From Candidatus Methanimicrococcus odontotermitis (GTDB lineage: Archaea > Halobacteriota > Methanosarcinia > Methanosarcinales > Methanosarcinaceae): a DNA stretch of 64,000 nucleotides. Positions 1-7,768 of the stretch are shown one piece after another (position 1 is the first letter of the stretch; every line of letters starts with the position of its first letter). The notes beneath the pieces were generated by a model. It was given only the letters and a program-made list of their open reading frames with translations, had not been told where the DNA came from and did no database searches. Both the position numbers and the translations under genes were made by a program. The stretch spans positions 1 to 64,000 of the forward strand of contig JAITUZ010000035.1 in the NCBI GenBank assembly GCA_031286065.1. The letters run 5' to 3'.

Positions 1-108
1 CAATGTGTTATCAGAACCGGTGATTGGTTCAGATTCGGCGCCCAACGCAGCAAGTGACATGGCATTGAGCATGATAAAAATCATAAAGAGTGTCGAAATC
101 TTTTTCAT
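1..108 (-). CDS. Secreted protein, N-terminal fragment (runs off the window)
   Basis: The first 36 codons of a minus-strand gene are visible; the rest lies beyond the left edge. It starts MKKISTLFMIFIMLNAMSLA and continues into a short polar stretch. This is a classical signal peptide: two lysines, a hydrophobic core and a likely cleavage near LGA-ES. A ribosome binding site GAGG lies 8 bases before the ATG. A TATA-like element sits on the minus strand at about 215-227, which would give a leader of roughly 85 bases. The product is exported; its function cannot be told from this piece. Confidence 0.6.
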   Translation of the reverse strand, partial: MKKISTLFMIFIMLNAMSLAALGAESEPITGSDNTL

Positions 109-663
109 ATAATTGCCTCGTAAATTTTTGAATTTAACAAGGAATCGAAAAGATTTTTAGGATATTAAAAATACATTCAACTCCTTAATCTAATGATAAA
201 TGGCAGGAGATTGCATATAAATATATCTGGCAATATTGATATATTTGAATAATATTTATTTCATGAAACCGGCGTGTGATACAATTAAAAAGGGCATTAT
301 TCACCTGTTCATTCTTCTTATATTATCGGGAGCAGGAAAGAGAGAATTTTGAAAAACCTTCTTTTTTTCAGCCGTGTTTTTTAATTCATTTCTGACTTTT
401 GATTTTTGTTCTTTAATTTTTTCATACCATATCACAACATTATTATACTCTTTGTTACATTTATGAATTATCGTAACACTTCAAATCATTCTTTTGTTTT
501 GTTGCGATCCCTCTACACCCTCCTTCAATCATATATACAAAACATGCCGCAGAAAACAATCTAATTGTTTTCTGTGTCAAAAACATACTTATATGCATTT
601 TTCAATTTTTTCCTTCTGTTTGTTGAAAGTATGAATTGAAAAACACTTGCGGAGATTATTATT
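109..663. other. AT-rich divergent intergenic region
   Basis: About 555 bases between two divergently transcribed genes for exported proteins. It holds a TATA-like element for the leftward gene at about 215-227 and one for the rightward gene at about 589-597 (ACTTATATGC). I see no convincing gene, tRNA or repeat in it. Confidence 0.4.
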
Positions 664-1611
664 ATGTTTAAAAAAATTACAATAATTGGTTTATTGGCAT
701 TCTTGATTTTGCTTTTTGCAGCGGCTCCGGCATCTGCGCACAACGCGGCTTTGCTGGTCGGCAACAATATTACCGACGCGATGGAAGCAGATTACAATAA
801 TTACCTCATTAAAGAGGGCACGTCTCTTCCTATTCTTTTGATCGCAGGTCACGGATTTGAATATGACTTCGGCAATGTTTCAACGCCTGTCAACGTTACA
901 ATCGTTGCGCCCGACGGAACCAAAACGAATATTACGACCCAATCCGCCTCTGAAGAAATCGACAAAATTTTAAGCGGTGAAAAAGTCACTGTCGCTTATC
1001 AAAAAATTAATTACAATTTCACTCAAAGCGGCACCTATTTCCTTTATGCGACACTTCCCGGAAATACGACCGAGATTTCAAAGCTTGCTGTTTTTGTCGG
1101 CGAAGGAACATGGGACGACTGGAACAAACAGATCGGCCTGCCTCTTGAATTTACAATGTATACACGTATGGGCGGTTTGGCGGAAGGCGAAACTGTCTAT
1201 GGAAAGCTGATTTATGAAAATGGCACGGGTGCCGGAAACATTAAATATTATGCCGAGCCGGTTAAAACAGCAGCGGAAGCAAAGGAACTCCATGATATGA
1301 TCGCGTCGGAATATGCAACCGGCGAGAGCATTTATTTGATTTATTCCAAACGCGCCGCGACGGACGAATCCGGAAAATTCATTTCAGCTATTCCCGAAAA
1401 AGGCGTTTGGTCATTTGTCGCCGCAGCGGATGTCAATGGAACATCTTACAAAGCAACTTACACTTTCCCGGTTTTGCCTCAGTTCTACGGAACAGATGAG
1501 GGACCGGCCGCAGCAGAGACCGCAGGAACAGATAAAGAAACACCCGGATTCAGTATCGTTCTCGCCGTTTTAGCTGTTATCGGCGCCGTAATGTTTATCC
1601 GCAGGAAATGA
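664..1611 (+). CDS. Exported, C-terminally anchored protein, DUF4198-like, with PGF-type sorting tail
   Basis: A 315-residue exported protein. Residues 1-25 are a signal peptide ending in PASA, so the mature chain would begin with His (HNAALLVG). The middle resembles the DUF4198 family, beta-rich extracytoplasmic proteins often linked to nickel or cobalt uptake: the AH start, the AGHGFEYDF segment and repeated beta-strand patterns. The last 23 residues begin with PGF, followed by a hydrophobic stretch and RRK, the layout of a PGF-CTERM archaeosortase signal. Six or more Asn-X-Ser/Thr sites suggest a glycosylated surface protein. A GGAG sequence precedes the start. The nickel link is inference, strengthened only by nikR lying 1.3 kb downstream. 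The PGF tail is clearer than the domain call. Confidence 0.65.
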   Translation: MFKKITIIGLLAFLILLFAAAPASAHNAALLVGNNITDAMEADYNNYLIKEGTSLPILLIAGHGFEYDFGNVSTPVNVTIVAPDGTKTNITTQSASEEIDKILSGEKVTVAYQKINYNFTQSGTYFLYATLPGNTTEISKLAVFVGEGTWDDWNKQIGLPLEFTMYTRMGGLAEGETVYGKLIYENGTGAGNIKYYAEPVKTAAEAKELHDMIASEYATGESIYLIYSKRAATDESGKFISAIPEKGVWSFVAAADVNGTSYKATYTFPVLPQFYGTDEGPAAAETAGTDKETPGFSIVLAVLAVIGAVMFIRRK

Positions 1612-1786
1612 TTTTGCGGTTTGATCCGAAAATAAAACTTTTTACTTTTTAAATGATTTGAGTTTTAACTTGAATTGATTTTAAGTTTTAACTTGAATCT
1701 TTTTTTTCAATTTCAGCCGGCTGAAGCGAAGGCCTTAATTTTAAAAGCATGTCTGCTCTCTTTTTGATAATTATTAAAAAAATGGA

Positions 1787-1810
1787 TGTGTTTGAATGCG
1801 TTCAAACACA
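1787..1810 (-). terminator. Hairpin terminator between convergent genes
   Basis: A perfect 10-bp inverted repeat, TGTGTTTGAA and TTCAAACACA, around the loop TGCG. On the minus strand it is followed by a run of seven T, so it fits termination of the TRAM gene. It lies between two convergent genes. The 3' region of the rightward gene also holds a direct repeat AGTTTTAACTTGAAT (about 1661-1675 and 1683-1697) followed by a T run. Confidence 0.6.
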
Positions 1811-1847
1811 AGTTTCAAGAATTTGTTTTTAATTTGAAATTAAAGAA

Positions 1848-2075
1848 TTATTCGACAACGGTTGCGAATGCGTATTTCGGAAGAACTCTTGTAATTTTGA
1901 CTGTGACTTCTTCGCCGGCGACTGTGTCGGGAACAAAGATGACGTAACCTTCGATGCGGGCAATGCCGTCGCCTTTCTGAGCAACGTCTTCGATTTTAAC
2001 ATCATATGTCTTTCCTTCGGAAACCGGAGCGGTGACATTTTCGTTGCTGTTTTTAAACATTGAATTTTTAAACAT
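1848..2075 (-). CDS. Small TRAM-domain RNA-binding protein
   Basis: A 75-residue protein that is almost only a TRAM domain (residues about 18-75): GKTYDVKIEDVAQKGDGIAR, then VIFVPDT, GEEVTVKI and a final beta-strand. Stand-alone TRAM proteins of this size are common in methanogens, and one from Methanococcoides burtonii has been shown to act as a cold-responsive RNA chaperone. The expected role here is RNA binding in the cytoplasm. The N-terminus holds a small duplication, MFKNSMFKNS, so there are two possible start codons (2075 and 2060). AGGT lies 9 bases before the first, which I prefer. The gene is monocistronic, between a convergent neighbour and tRNA-Lys. Confidence 0.85.
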   Translation of the reverse strand: MFKNSMFKNSNENVTAPVSEGKTYDVKIEDVAQKGDGIARIEGYVIFVPDTVAGEEVTVKITRVLPKYAFATVVE

Positions 2076-2370
2076 TTTAATTACCTTTAATTTTTTTTGC
2101 CGGCACTTTTAAAAAGTGTCAACCATTGGGAAAACTAATTTAAAAGAACCGAACCGTTTGTCGCCATTGCAAAGCAAAAGAGTAAGTCAGAATCTTAATA
2201 AATTAATTCTTTGAAAGAAGAAAGACATGCTATAAATACATTCCGAAAATACAAAATCAAAAACAGTGAATTAAAAACATTTAAAAAACACTTGATTTTG
2301 AATGAACACTCCTTTTTCTGATCTTTTCTGTTCGTCAAACACATCTATAAAAACGGCTGTCGGCGAAATG

Positions 2371-2380
2371 TTTATATAAG
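2371..2380 (+). promoter_or_regulatory. TATA box of tRNA-Lys
   Basis: TTTATATAAG, a near-consensus archaeal TATA box, lies about 80 bases before the mature tRNA. Transcription would start near 2405, leaving a short 5' leader to be trimmed by RNase P. Confidence 0.55.
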
Positions 2381-2459
2381 GTCAAACGGATTTAGAGTAT
2401 TCATTTTCAAGGCAATTCTTTATTAAAGCCGATTGCTTTTGAAATTGTTTTTCAAGCGT

Positions 2460-2533
2460 GGGCCCGTGGCTTAGTCAGGCAGAGCGGCGGACTCTTAATC
2501 CGTAGGTCGGGGGTTCAAATCCCTTCGGGCCCG
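2460..2533 (+). tRNA. tRNA-Lys (anticodon CTT)
   Basis: A complete cloverleaf of 74 bases can be drawn. The acceptor stem is GGGCCCG with CGGGCCC, discriminator G; the D arm contains GCTTAGTCAGGCAGAGC. The anticodon loop CTCTTAA gives anticodon CTT, and the T loop is TTCAAAT. The CCA end is not encoded, and a T run follows directly as a terminator. There is no intron. It sits alone between the TRAM gene and the alkyltransferase-like gene. Confidence 0.95.
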
Positions 2534-2566
2534 CTTTTTTTAATATTGATTTAAGCATTCCGGCGT

Positions 2567-2893
2567 TTATTCTTCAAATCTCCACAAATGATTTTTCATA
2601 CGAATCTTTCCGGAAGATGTGAACGTTACGCCTTCCCGTTCTAAAACAGTTTTTTGCAGTTCTCGGCTGCCGAACACGTATTCCGGCGAGAGTTTGCCGC
2701 TGCTGCTGACGACCCTGTGGGCGGGCAGACCCTGTGGCGCCGCACGCATTGCGTATCCGACTTGCCGCGCCGTTAACCCGCCGACCATCATGGCAATTTG
2801 TCCGTAAGCGGTCACTTTGCCTTCCGGAATCATTGAAACGATTTTGTAGACTTCCTGATATTTATCTTGAAAATCTTTCTTTTTCTCAGGCAT
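2567..2893 (-). CDS. Alkyltransferase-like protein (MGMT fold without active-site cysteine)
   Basis: A 108-residue protein matching the C-terminal DNA-binding domain of O6-alkylguanine-DNA alkyltransferase: IPEGKVTAYGQIA (helix-turn-helix), ARQVGYAMR with the arginine finger, and the active-site segment PAHRVV. In true alkyltransferases this segment is PCHRV; here the acceptor cysteine is alanine. It therefore belongs with the alkyltransferase-like proteins, which bind damaged bases and flag them for nucleotide excision repair rather than reversing the damage. The gene starts 5 bases after the stop of nikR, so the two are probably co-transcribed. Any functional tie to nickel regulation is unclear. 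Confidence 0.85.
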   Translation of the reverse strand: MPEKKKDFQDKYQEVYKIVSMIPEGKVTAYGQIAMMVGGLTARQVGYAMRAAPQGLPAHRVVSSSGKLSPEYVFGSRELQKTVLEREGVTFTSSGKIRMKNHLWRFEE

Positions 2894-2898
2894 AATTC

Positions 2899-3342
2899 TT
2901 AAAGTTTTTCGGTTGACGGAACTGTCGTTAATTTTGAAAATTTGACGCCGTTGAGAGAAATGATTTTTTCGGCAAGCGATTTGATCTCATATCCGTCTCC
3001 GTCCAACACGACGACTTCCAGGCAGTTGTCATGGTCTAAATGGATGTGAATGGAGGTTTTGATAATCGCGGAGTGTTCGTGCTGGATTTCGGCCATCACA
3101 TTGGAAAGACCGCGTTTGGTGTGGTCGTAAACCAATGAAATTGTTCCGATGCGGCGCCCTTTGATGTCGTTCATCCATTCGTAGTGATTGATATAACTGC
3201 GAATCGCATCACGGATGCCTTCTGAACGTGAAGAATAACCTCTTTCTTCAATGATATTATCAAATTTCGTCAAAAGGTTATCCGGAAGTGAAACGCCGAT
3301 TCTCATCAGTTCTTTTTCAGAGATTTTTTTATCTTCAATCAT
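2899..3342 (-). CDS. nikR: Nickel-responsive transcriptional regulator NikR
   Basis: A 147-residue protein with the two-domain layout of NikR. The N-terminal ribbon-helix-helix reads [18 protein letters not shown] followed by [13 protein letters not shown]. The C-terminal ACT-like nickel-sensing domain keeps the metal ligands: the His of QHEHSAII, the two His of SIHIHLDH and the Cys of DNCLEVV. Nickel binding lets the tetramer bind operators and repress nickel uptake genes. A methanogen needs much nickel for cofactor F430, hydrogenase and CO dehydrogenase. No clear Shine-Dalgarno sequence precedes the ATG, so a short leader is likely. The protein is slightly longer than E. coli NikR (133) because of its N-terminus. 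No target transporter lies in the window. Confidence 0.93.
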   Translation of the reverse strand: MIEDKKISEKELMRIGVSLPDNLLTKFDNIIEERGYSSRSEGIRDAIRSYINHYEWMNDIKGRRIGTISLVYDHTKRGLSNVMAEIQHEHSAIIKTSIHIHLDHDNCLEVVVLDGDGYEIKSLAEKIISLNGVKFSKLTTVPSTEKL

Positions 3343-3632
3343 ATAATGTTTCGCCGCGCAAGTTCATGAATTTTAATTCTTCTTTAAAGTATTGTGGTTC
3401 TATGATTTTAAAAAATCAGAATAAATGTCTTTTTATAATGCCGATTCATTTGAAACGAATCGTTCTCGTATAAAAAGCGTTTTCAATTCATATGATTTAA
3501 TCATATTTTCTTGAATATATTTAACACTATTTATCTGCTTTTTATTTGCTTATTGAATCGGCATTCCCCAAAAAATTAATGGGATGAATGTTTATTCATT
3601 TTTATTTACTGAAAAATTCCTATGTGATTCCA

Positions 3633-4109
3633 ATGCCCGTCTCCTCTCTCCAAATCGGTGATAAAGCACCTGATTTTTGTCTTCCGGATCAAAAATCCGA
3701 AAACGTTTGTTTAAAAGATTTCAAAGGAAAGAAAGTTGTTCTTTATTTTTATCCGAAAGATAATACGGCCGGCTGCAAACAGGAAGCCGTTGATTTTACG
3801 TCATTAAAAGATGAATTTGAACAAAACGGCGCCGTCATTCTCGGCATCAGCAAAGACAGCGCCGCCTCTCATCAAAAATTTGCCGAAAAAGCGGCGCTGA
3901 CAATTACGCTTTTGGCAGACCAAAATCTCAGCGTCATCAAAGCTTTTGATGTCTGGCAGCTGAAAAAATTTATGGGCAAAGAAAGTTTGGGAACTGTCCG
4001 AACCACGTTTCTCATCGGTCCAAGCGGTCAAATCATGAAAATTTGGAACAACGTCCGCGTGAAAGGTCACGCTGAAGCTGTTTTGGAAGAAGTGAAAAAA
4101 AGAGGTTAA
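3633..4109 (+). CDS. Peroxiredoxin of the Bcp/PrxQ family, 1-Cys type
   Basis: A thioredoxin-fold peroxidase that reduces hydrogen peroxide and organic peroxides in the cytoplasm. I place the start at 3633 (MPVSSLQIGDKAPDFCLPDQ), because homologues begin a few residues before GDKAPDF; an in-frame start at 3588 would add 15 atypical residues. The peroxidatic cysteine is in DNTAGCKQEAVDF. The second, resolving cysteine that follows five residues later in most PrxQ proteins is valine here, so a 1-Cys mechanism with an external thiol partner is likely. The conserved TTFLIGPSGQI and a final helix complete the fold; 158 residues is the usual size. A TATA-like ATATTTAA lies near 3516. Confidence 0.88.
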   Translation: MPVSSLQIGDKAPDFCLPDQKSENVCLKDFKGKKVVLYFYPKDNTAGCKQEAVDFTSLKDEFEQNGAVILGISKDSAASHQKFAEKAALTITLLADQNLSVIKAFDVWQLKKFMGKESLGTVRTTFLIGPSGQIMKIWNNVRVKGHAEAVLEEVKKRG

Positions 4110-4352
4110 TCATCATAATGTTGCAGTTTCACCGGATTGTTTCATCACGCGGCATAGAATTTGAGTTCATTGCCGATGATATTTTTGTCTTGACTAGCCG
4201 GGCTTTTGACAAGGCCGACTCTTCTCACTTCTTTTTTGCTGATATATTTCGTTTGTCACTATAATTTGGTCTATTAAATTACTAACAATACAAATATATT
4301 TATGCAATATAAATTTCTTTCATTTTAGTTTTACTATACTGGTCGGATATAA
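4110..4352. other. Intergenic region
   Basis: About 240 bases upstream of the GLUG-repeat gene. A TATA-like element (GCAATATAAAT) lies near 4305. No gene or stable RNA is apparent. Confidence 0.35.
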
Positions 4353-5408
4353 ATGAATCTTAAAGTTTTGTTTATTGCCGTTTTCTTTTTATTGAATAAT
4401 GCCGCAGCTTCAGAAGATTTTGTCTCTTCATCTCTTTCCCTTGCGGTGCCGGAATATTACATCCGTTCGGCCGACGATTTAAAATCAATTGAGTATCAAT
4501 CAAATGTATCTTCTTATTTTCATCTCATGAACGATATTGATATTACAGATGAAATTTGGAATCCGATCGGGTCAGCGAACAGGCCGTTTTCCGGAACATT
4601 TTACGGTAATAATCATACGATTACTTTTACAGGCAACAGCGAGTTGATGCAGCCTGCCGGTTTTGAAAATGAGGGTTGCGGTTTGTTCGGTAATATCTAC
4701 AGCGGTAAAATCTATGATCTTAATCTTGTTCTTCAAGGAAATCTAACGAGTAACGAAAAAAATACGGGTACTTTCGCCGGAATTGTAAACGGAAATTACA
4801 GCAGTCAGTGGCATTCTTCTGCTTTTATTAATTGCAGTGTTTCTGCGAAAAACGCTTCTGTGTCGGGATTAAATAATGTCGGCGGTTTTGTCGGTTATAT
4901 TGTCAATGCTTCCGTTGAAAATTGTTCGTCCGATTGTTCGGTGATTTCAAAAGGATATAACGCAGGAGGGCTGGCAGGCGCTGTTTTTAACGGCACTTTT
5001 GCTCATTCGTCAGCGGCAGGTTCCGTTGAATCTGCAGGAACCGCGGGCGGATTTATCGGCTCTTTGCGTTTGGGAAATATTTCAAATTCTTCAGCGACCG
5101 GTTCTGTTAAATCGGAAAGTTCAGCCGGCGGTTTGATTGGTTATATTTCCGCTGAAACTGTTATTTCAGACAGCGCAGCAGACGGTACAGTTGAACCGGG
5201 AGGCGTATTTGGTAATTTCATTGGCGGATGGGATGAAAATTATAAACCCGAAATCATTAATTGCTTTTATCAAGGAAAAAAAGTTGATTTAAAACCCGTT
5301 CCTGCCGCAGATTATTCATCAACCTATTTAATGGCCGGAGTTGTTCTTATTATTTTAATCGCGGCAGCCGCAATTATTTATTTCAAAATGAATTACGGGT
5401 CAAGATAA
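4353..5408 (+). CDS. GLUG-repeat surface protein with C-terminal membrane anchor
   Basis: A 351-residue exported protein: signal peptide (residues 1-19), the opening YYIRSADDLKSIEY, then YFHLMNDIDITD, a segment shared by the GLUG-repeat surface proteins in this window. From about residue 125 come repeated units of roughly 25-30 residues of the type GGF/LxGxIxxxxIxNSxAxGSV, which build a right-handed beta-helix. A transmembrane helix (about 325-345) ends in YFKMNYGSR, so the helix stands on the cell surface. Function is probably adhesion or cell-wall interaction; the ligand is unknown. It is monocistronic and related to the genes at 12882 and 47816. The upstream RBS is weak. Confidence 0.75.
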   Translation: MNLKVLFIAVFFLLNNAAASEDFVSSSLSLAVPEYYIRSADDLKSIEYQSNVSSYFHLMNDIDITDEIWNPIGSANRPFSGTFYGNNHTITFTGNSELMQPAGFENEGCGLFGNIYSGKIYDLNLVLQGNLTSNEKNTGTFAGIVNGNYSSQWHSSAFINCSVSAKNASVSGLNNVGGFVGYIVNASVENCSSDCSVISKGYNAGGLAGAVFNGTFAHSSAAGSVESAGTAGGFIGSLRLGNISNSSATGSVKSESSAGGLIGYISAETVISDSAADGTVEPGGVFGNFIGGWDENYKPEIINCFYQGKKVDLKPVPAADYSSTYLMAGVVLIILIAAAAIIYFKMNYGSR

Positions 5409-5473
5409 CTTGATCCCAATTACTTAATTTTAATGAATTTTATTTTTTTCAAAATGATTCTTGCGTTTCAGTC

Positions 5474-6226
5474 TTATTCTTTGCACCGGCAATTCTGAAT
5501 CAAACTCGGATACACTTTTTCAATAATTGTTTCCAAATTGACGATATCTTCGCGGTTGTATTCCAAAAGCGTGTCCAATGCCGCTTCATCGCCGCGCTGA
5601 TACCGCCGCCACAGACGCACCGCTTCCCAGCCGTCAACGCTTTGAACATTTTCGCCTCTGACGATGCCCATTTCGCGCTCGATCTTTTTGAGGCCGCCGC
5701 CGTAACCGAGGCGTTTGAGCGGATACATCAGATCGATATGAAGCTGATCAAATTCGATTTCCGGAAATTCGTGTTTGATAAAAGGCAGATCAAAGCGCGC
5801 GCCGTTAAATGTGATCAGCATTTTGTATTTGGAAAATTCATCGGCGATATCCTCTAAATCAATACCCTGAACATATGTTCGCGCTTCTTTTTTGTTGTAG
5901 ATGCCGACAACGGTGATCGTGTCATTCCCGGGGGCGAGTCCCGTCGTTTCAATATCTACGAAAGCGGCATCTTTAGAGAATTCGGAATAAGCGCGCCAAT
6001 GTTCAGCCGACGGCAGGGTTTGGGCGAAATAAGAATAGTCGCCTTCTTTTAAGTACGATTCTGATTCTTCTATCCCATTTCCAACCGCCGTTTTTTTCGC
6101 GGCCGTTATCGGAAGCGCCGCCATATTTTCAATCGCCTCATCCCACGAATTGATGCCGGCGTTCCATATATTTTTTTCAACCGTTTTACCGATTCCGGTC
6201 ATGTGAATGTAAGAATTTCTGAGCAT
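5474..6226 (-). CDS. Predicted 3'-5' exonuclease, RNase H-like DEDDy family (COG3359 type)
   Basis: A 250-residue protein. An N-terminal helical segment with helix-hairpin-helix character (HMTGIGKTVEKNIWNAGI) is followed by an exonuclease domain from about residue 85. Its metal-binding motifs are visible: FVDIETTGL (Exo I), ITFNGARFDLPF (Exo II) and YNREDIVNL (Exo III, D preceded by Y four residues earlier, the DEDDy type). A role in DNA or RNA trimming or repair is expected, but the substrate is unknown for this archaeal family. The ATG lies about 25 bases after a TATA-like CTTAAAAATC, so the mRNA may be leaderless. It is convergent with the GLUG gene. Confidence 0.8.
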   Translation of the reverse strand: MLRNSYIHMTGIGKTVEKNIWNAGINSWDEAIENMAALPITAAKKTAVGNGIEESESYLKEGDYSYFAQTLPSAEHWRAYSEFSKDAAFVDIETTGLAPGNDTITVVGIYNKKEARTYVQGIDLEDIADEFSKYKMLITFNGARFDLPFIKHEFPEIEFDQLHIDLMYPLKRLGYGGGLKKIEREMGIVRGENVQSVDGWEAVRLWRRYQRGDEAALDTLLEYNREDIVNLETIIEKVYPSLIQNCRCKE

Positions 6227-6616
6227 AATCGAAGTAAACGGGGTTTTGATTTTTAAGGATTATCTGTAAAAAACCGTTTTTCAAAATATATTTTCAAAAT
6301 ATAATTCCAAAAAGATATCTCACAAACGCTGATAAAAACGAAGCCCGCCTCAATAACTTCATTGAGCCGCTTACGTTCCTTTCAGCCGCACGCATTTCAT
6401 TTCCGTTTCGACAGTGTCGGATTTTTCAGGAAAACGAGTATGGGTGGGAAGTCTTTTGATTGCCTTTTCTGTCAAAAAAGGCATGAAGCAAACTATATGT
6501 AGATTCAAAACCGATGATACACTGCAATAAATCAATGAAATTTATTGCCCTATCATAAAATCAGTGATGAAAATCTCAAAAGAATATGGGACTTTATCTC
6601 AAAAGGATATGAGAGT
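6227..6616. other. Intergenic region with two small hairpins
   Basis: About 390 bases. I see inverted repeats CTCAAT-ATTGAG near 6339-6356 and TGCCTTTT-AAAAGGCA near 6460-6483, the latter within a T-rich context. A TATA-like ACTATATG lies near 6491, ahead of the small membrane protein. A small RNA is possible but unproven. Confidence 0.3.
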
Positions 6617-6781
6617 ATGCAGACAATGCAGAACATCCGTACTAAAAAAAATGTAAATCAAACGACAACAAAAAACGCGCCTTTCGGCGCAGGTATCACA
6701 AGTCAGACAAAACTCACGCTCACAAGAGTATTCATGCTCGCCTCGATATTCGGGCTGGCGTGGCTGATCACGGCACTTTGA
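6617..6781 (+). CDS. Small single-pass membrane protein, unknown function
   Basis: A 54-residue protein: a basic and polar N-terminal half (MQTMQNIRTKKNVNQTTTKN) and a hydrophobic C-terminal helix (about residues 36-54) ending in WLITAL. This is a tail-anchored layout similar in size to small translocon subunits, but I cannot recognise the Sec61-beta motif. The start at 6617 is chosen because GGATATGAGAG lies just upstream; 6626 is an equally possible ATG. A longer reading from a TTG at 6545 has no ribosome binding site. A terminator follows. Confidence 0.4.
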   Translation: MQTMQNIRTKKNVNQTTTKNAPFGAGITSQTKLTLTRVFMLASIFGLAWLITAL

Positions 6782-6805
6782 CGCCTTTGTGAACACGGAA
6801 CAAAC

Positions 6806-6832
6806 ATGAAATCCGAAAAACAGGATTTTCAT
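6806..6832 (+). terminator. Hairpin terminator
   Basis: ATGAAATCC and GGATTTTCAT form a stem with one bulged base around an A-rich loop, followed by TTTTT. It lies 25 bases after the small membrane protein gene. From 6840 to 7058 I see no gene. Confidence 0.5.
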
Positions 6833-7058
6833 TGTTTTTCCTTTTGTCCGTTTTCCTTCTTTTCTTTCAATTCTCAAAACCCGCGCCGTTCCTGCAATTC
6901 ATTTTCATCCAAACAAGCGGTTTTATCCCGAATTGATTCTTAGAATCGTGCAATCAAACAAAGTTGGTCAGACCGTCAGCGATGATCAACTCTATTCAGT
7001 ATCAATAGACTTCAATAAGGGTCAGGCGGTTACGGTGATTTTCTCGCCGATTTTATTT

Positions 7059-7619
7059 TTAATATTTCTCCGTCTCCGGCTTTTTCTGTTTTTGTTCCAG
7101 CGCGAATGTCAGCGCGTTGATCTGCGTCGGAATCGCGCCGATAGCCGTGCAGGTTTCCAGGGAAATGCCTTTGGAGGTGATGTCCAAATGATATTCCGCC
7201 CGCTCAAACAGGTCTTTGGGCAGTCCTTTTCTGCCCAAGCCGACCAAAAACATGTAAGATTTTTTGCGCATATTTCCAGCCGCCACATCAAGCGGCGTCA
7301 GCACTTTTTGAGGGTGCGGTTTTGACGTTGTCGTGATGACGGATCCGAAATGCGCGGGAAAACCCTTTGGGGGGAGGTCTGACACAAACAAATGATGTTC
7401 TTTGTTGAGAAGACCCAAATATTTTCCGGATTCGCCGATCGTTGTTTTATCCATTACGAAATCGACAAGCTCGTCTTTATCCATTTTGAAAGGAAAATCA
7501 AAAAGAGCGAGAGAAAAACCGTACGCGTAGCATATCGGCGCGGCTCTGGCAATCGTCCGGTAGTGCGCGTCCACGACTTTAATTTTGTCATACATATTGA
7601 CGATACCCATAGTCAGCAT
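7059..7619 (-). CDS. DUF531 family archaeal protein, SPOUT-like
   Basis: A 186-residue protein of the archaea-specific DUF531 family. Recognisable blocks are MGIVNMYDKIKVVDAHYRTI at the N-terminus, AYGFSLALFDFPF, the GLGRKGLPKDLF loop and LDITSKGISLETCTAIGAIP near the C-terminus. The glycine-rich loop followed by a Glu-Thr-Cys segment resembles the cofactor-binding knot of SPOUT RNA methyltransferases, so an RNA-modifying role is plausible but unproven. It has a GAGGG ribosome binding site. Its 5' end overlaps a small cysteine-containing ORF, and both follow tyrA on the same strand, so it is probably the last gene of the larE-GNAT-tyrA operon. Confidence 0.72.
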   Translation of the reverse strand: MLTMGIVNMYDKIKVVDAHYRTIARAAPICYAYGFSLALFDFPFKMDKDELVDFVMDKTTIGESGKYLGLLNKEHHLFVSDLPPKGFPAHFGSVITTTSKPHPQKVLTPLDVAAGNMRKKSYMFLVGLGRKGLPKDLFERAEYHLDITSKGISLETCTAIGAIPTQINALTFALEQKQKKPETEKY

Positions 7620-7752
7620 AATTTCCCTCTTGATTTGTTTTCATTTCTTCATCTGTTCTGAAACGGCTTTTTCTCAGGAAACGGCTGCAAAGCAGGCAGT
7701 TCATGCCGCAGGGGACAAACAACTCCGTGCCGACCTTTTCGGGCATTTTCAT
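7588..7752 (-). CDS. Small cysteine-containing ORF (CGxNCxxC), possibly a truncated DUF3795-like protein
   Basis: A 54-codon ORF in the 149-base space between tyrA and DUF531. It starts MKMPEKVGTELFVPCGMNCL and then LCSRFLRKS. The PCGMNCxxC motif is the N-terminal hallmark of small archaeal cysteine-cluster proteins (DUF3795-like), which normally continue with a second CxxC that is missing here. It has a good ribosome binding site (GGGGGTTGA, 4 bases before ATG) and its end overlaps the DUF531 start by 32 bases in another frame. It is either a real short protein or the in-frame remnant of a longer gene that lost its 3' part. Confidence 0.4.
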   Translation of the reverse strand: MKMPEKVGTELFVPCGMNCLLCSRFLRKSRFRTDEEMKTNQEGNYADYGYRQYV

Positions 7753-7768
7753 GATTCAACCCCCGATT

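Noticed and set aside
2567-2893. Active O6-methylguanine-DNA methyltransferase
   Set aside because: The acceptor cysteine is alanine (PAHRV), so direct alkyl transfer is not possible.
6617-6781. Small membrane protein as Sec61-beta
   Set aside because: Size and tail helix fit, but the family motif around the helix is missing, so I left the function open.
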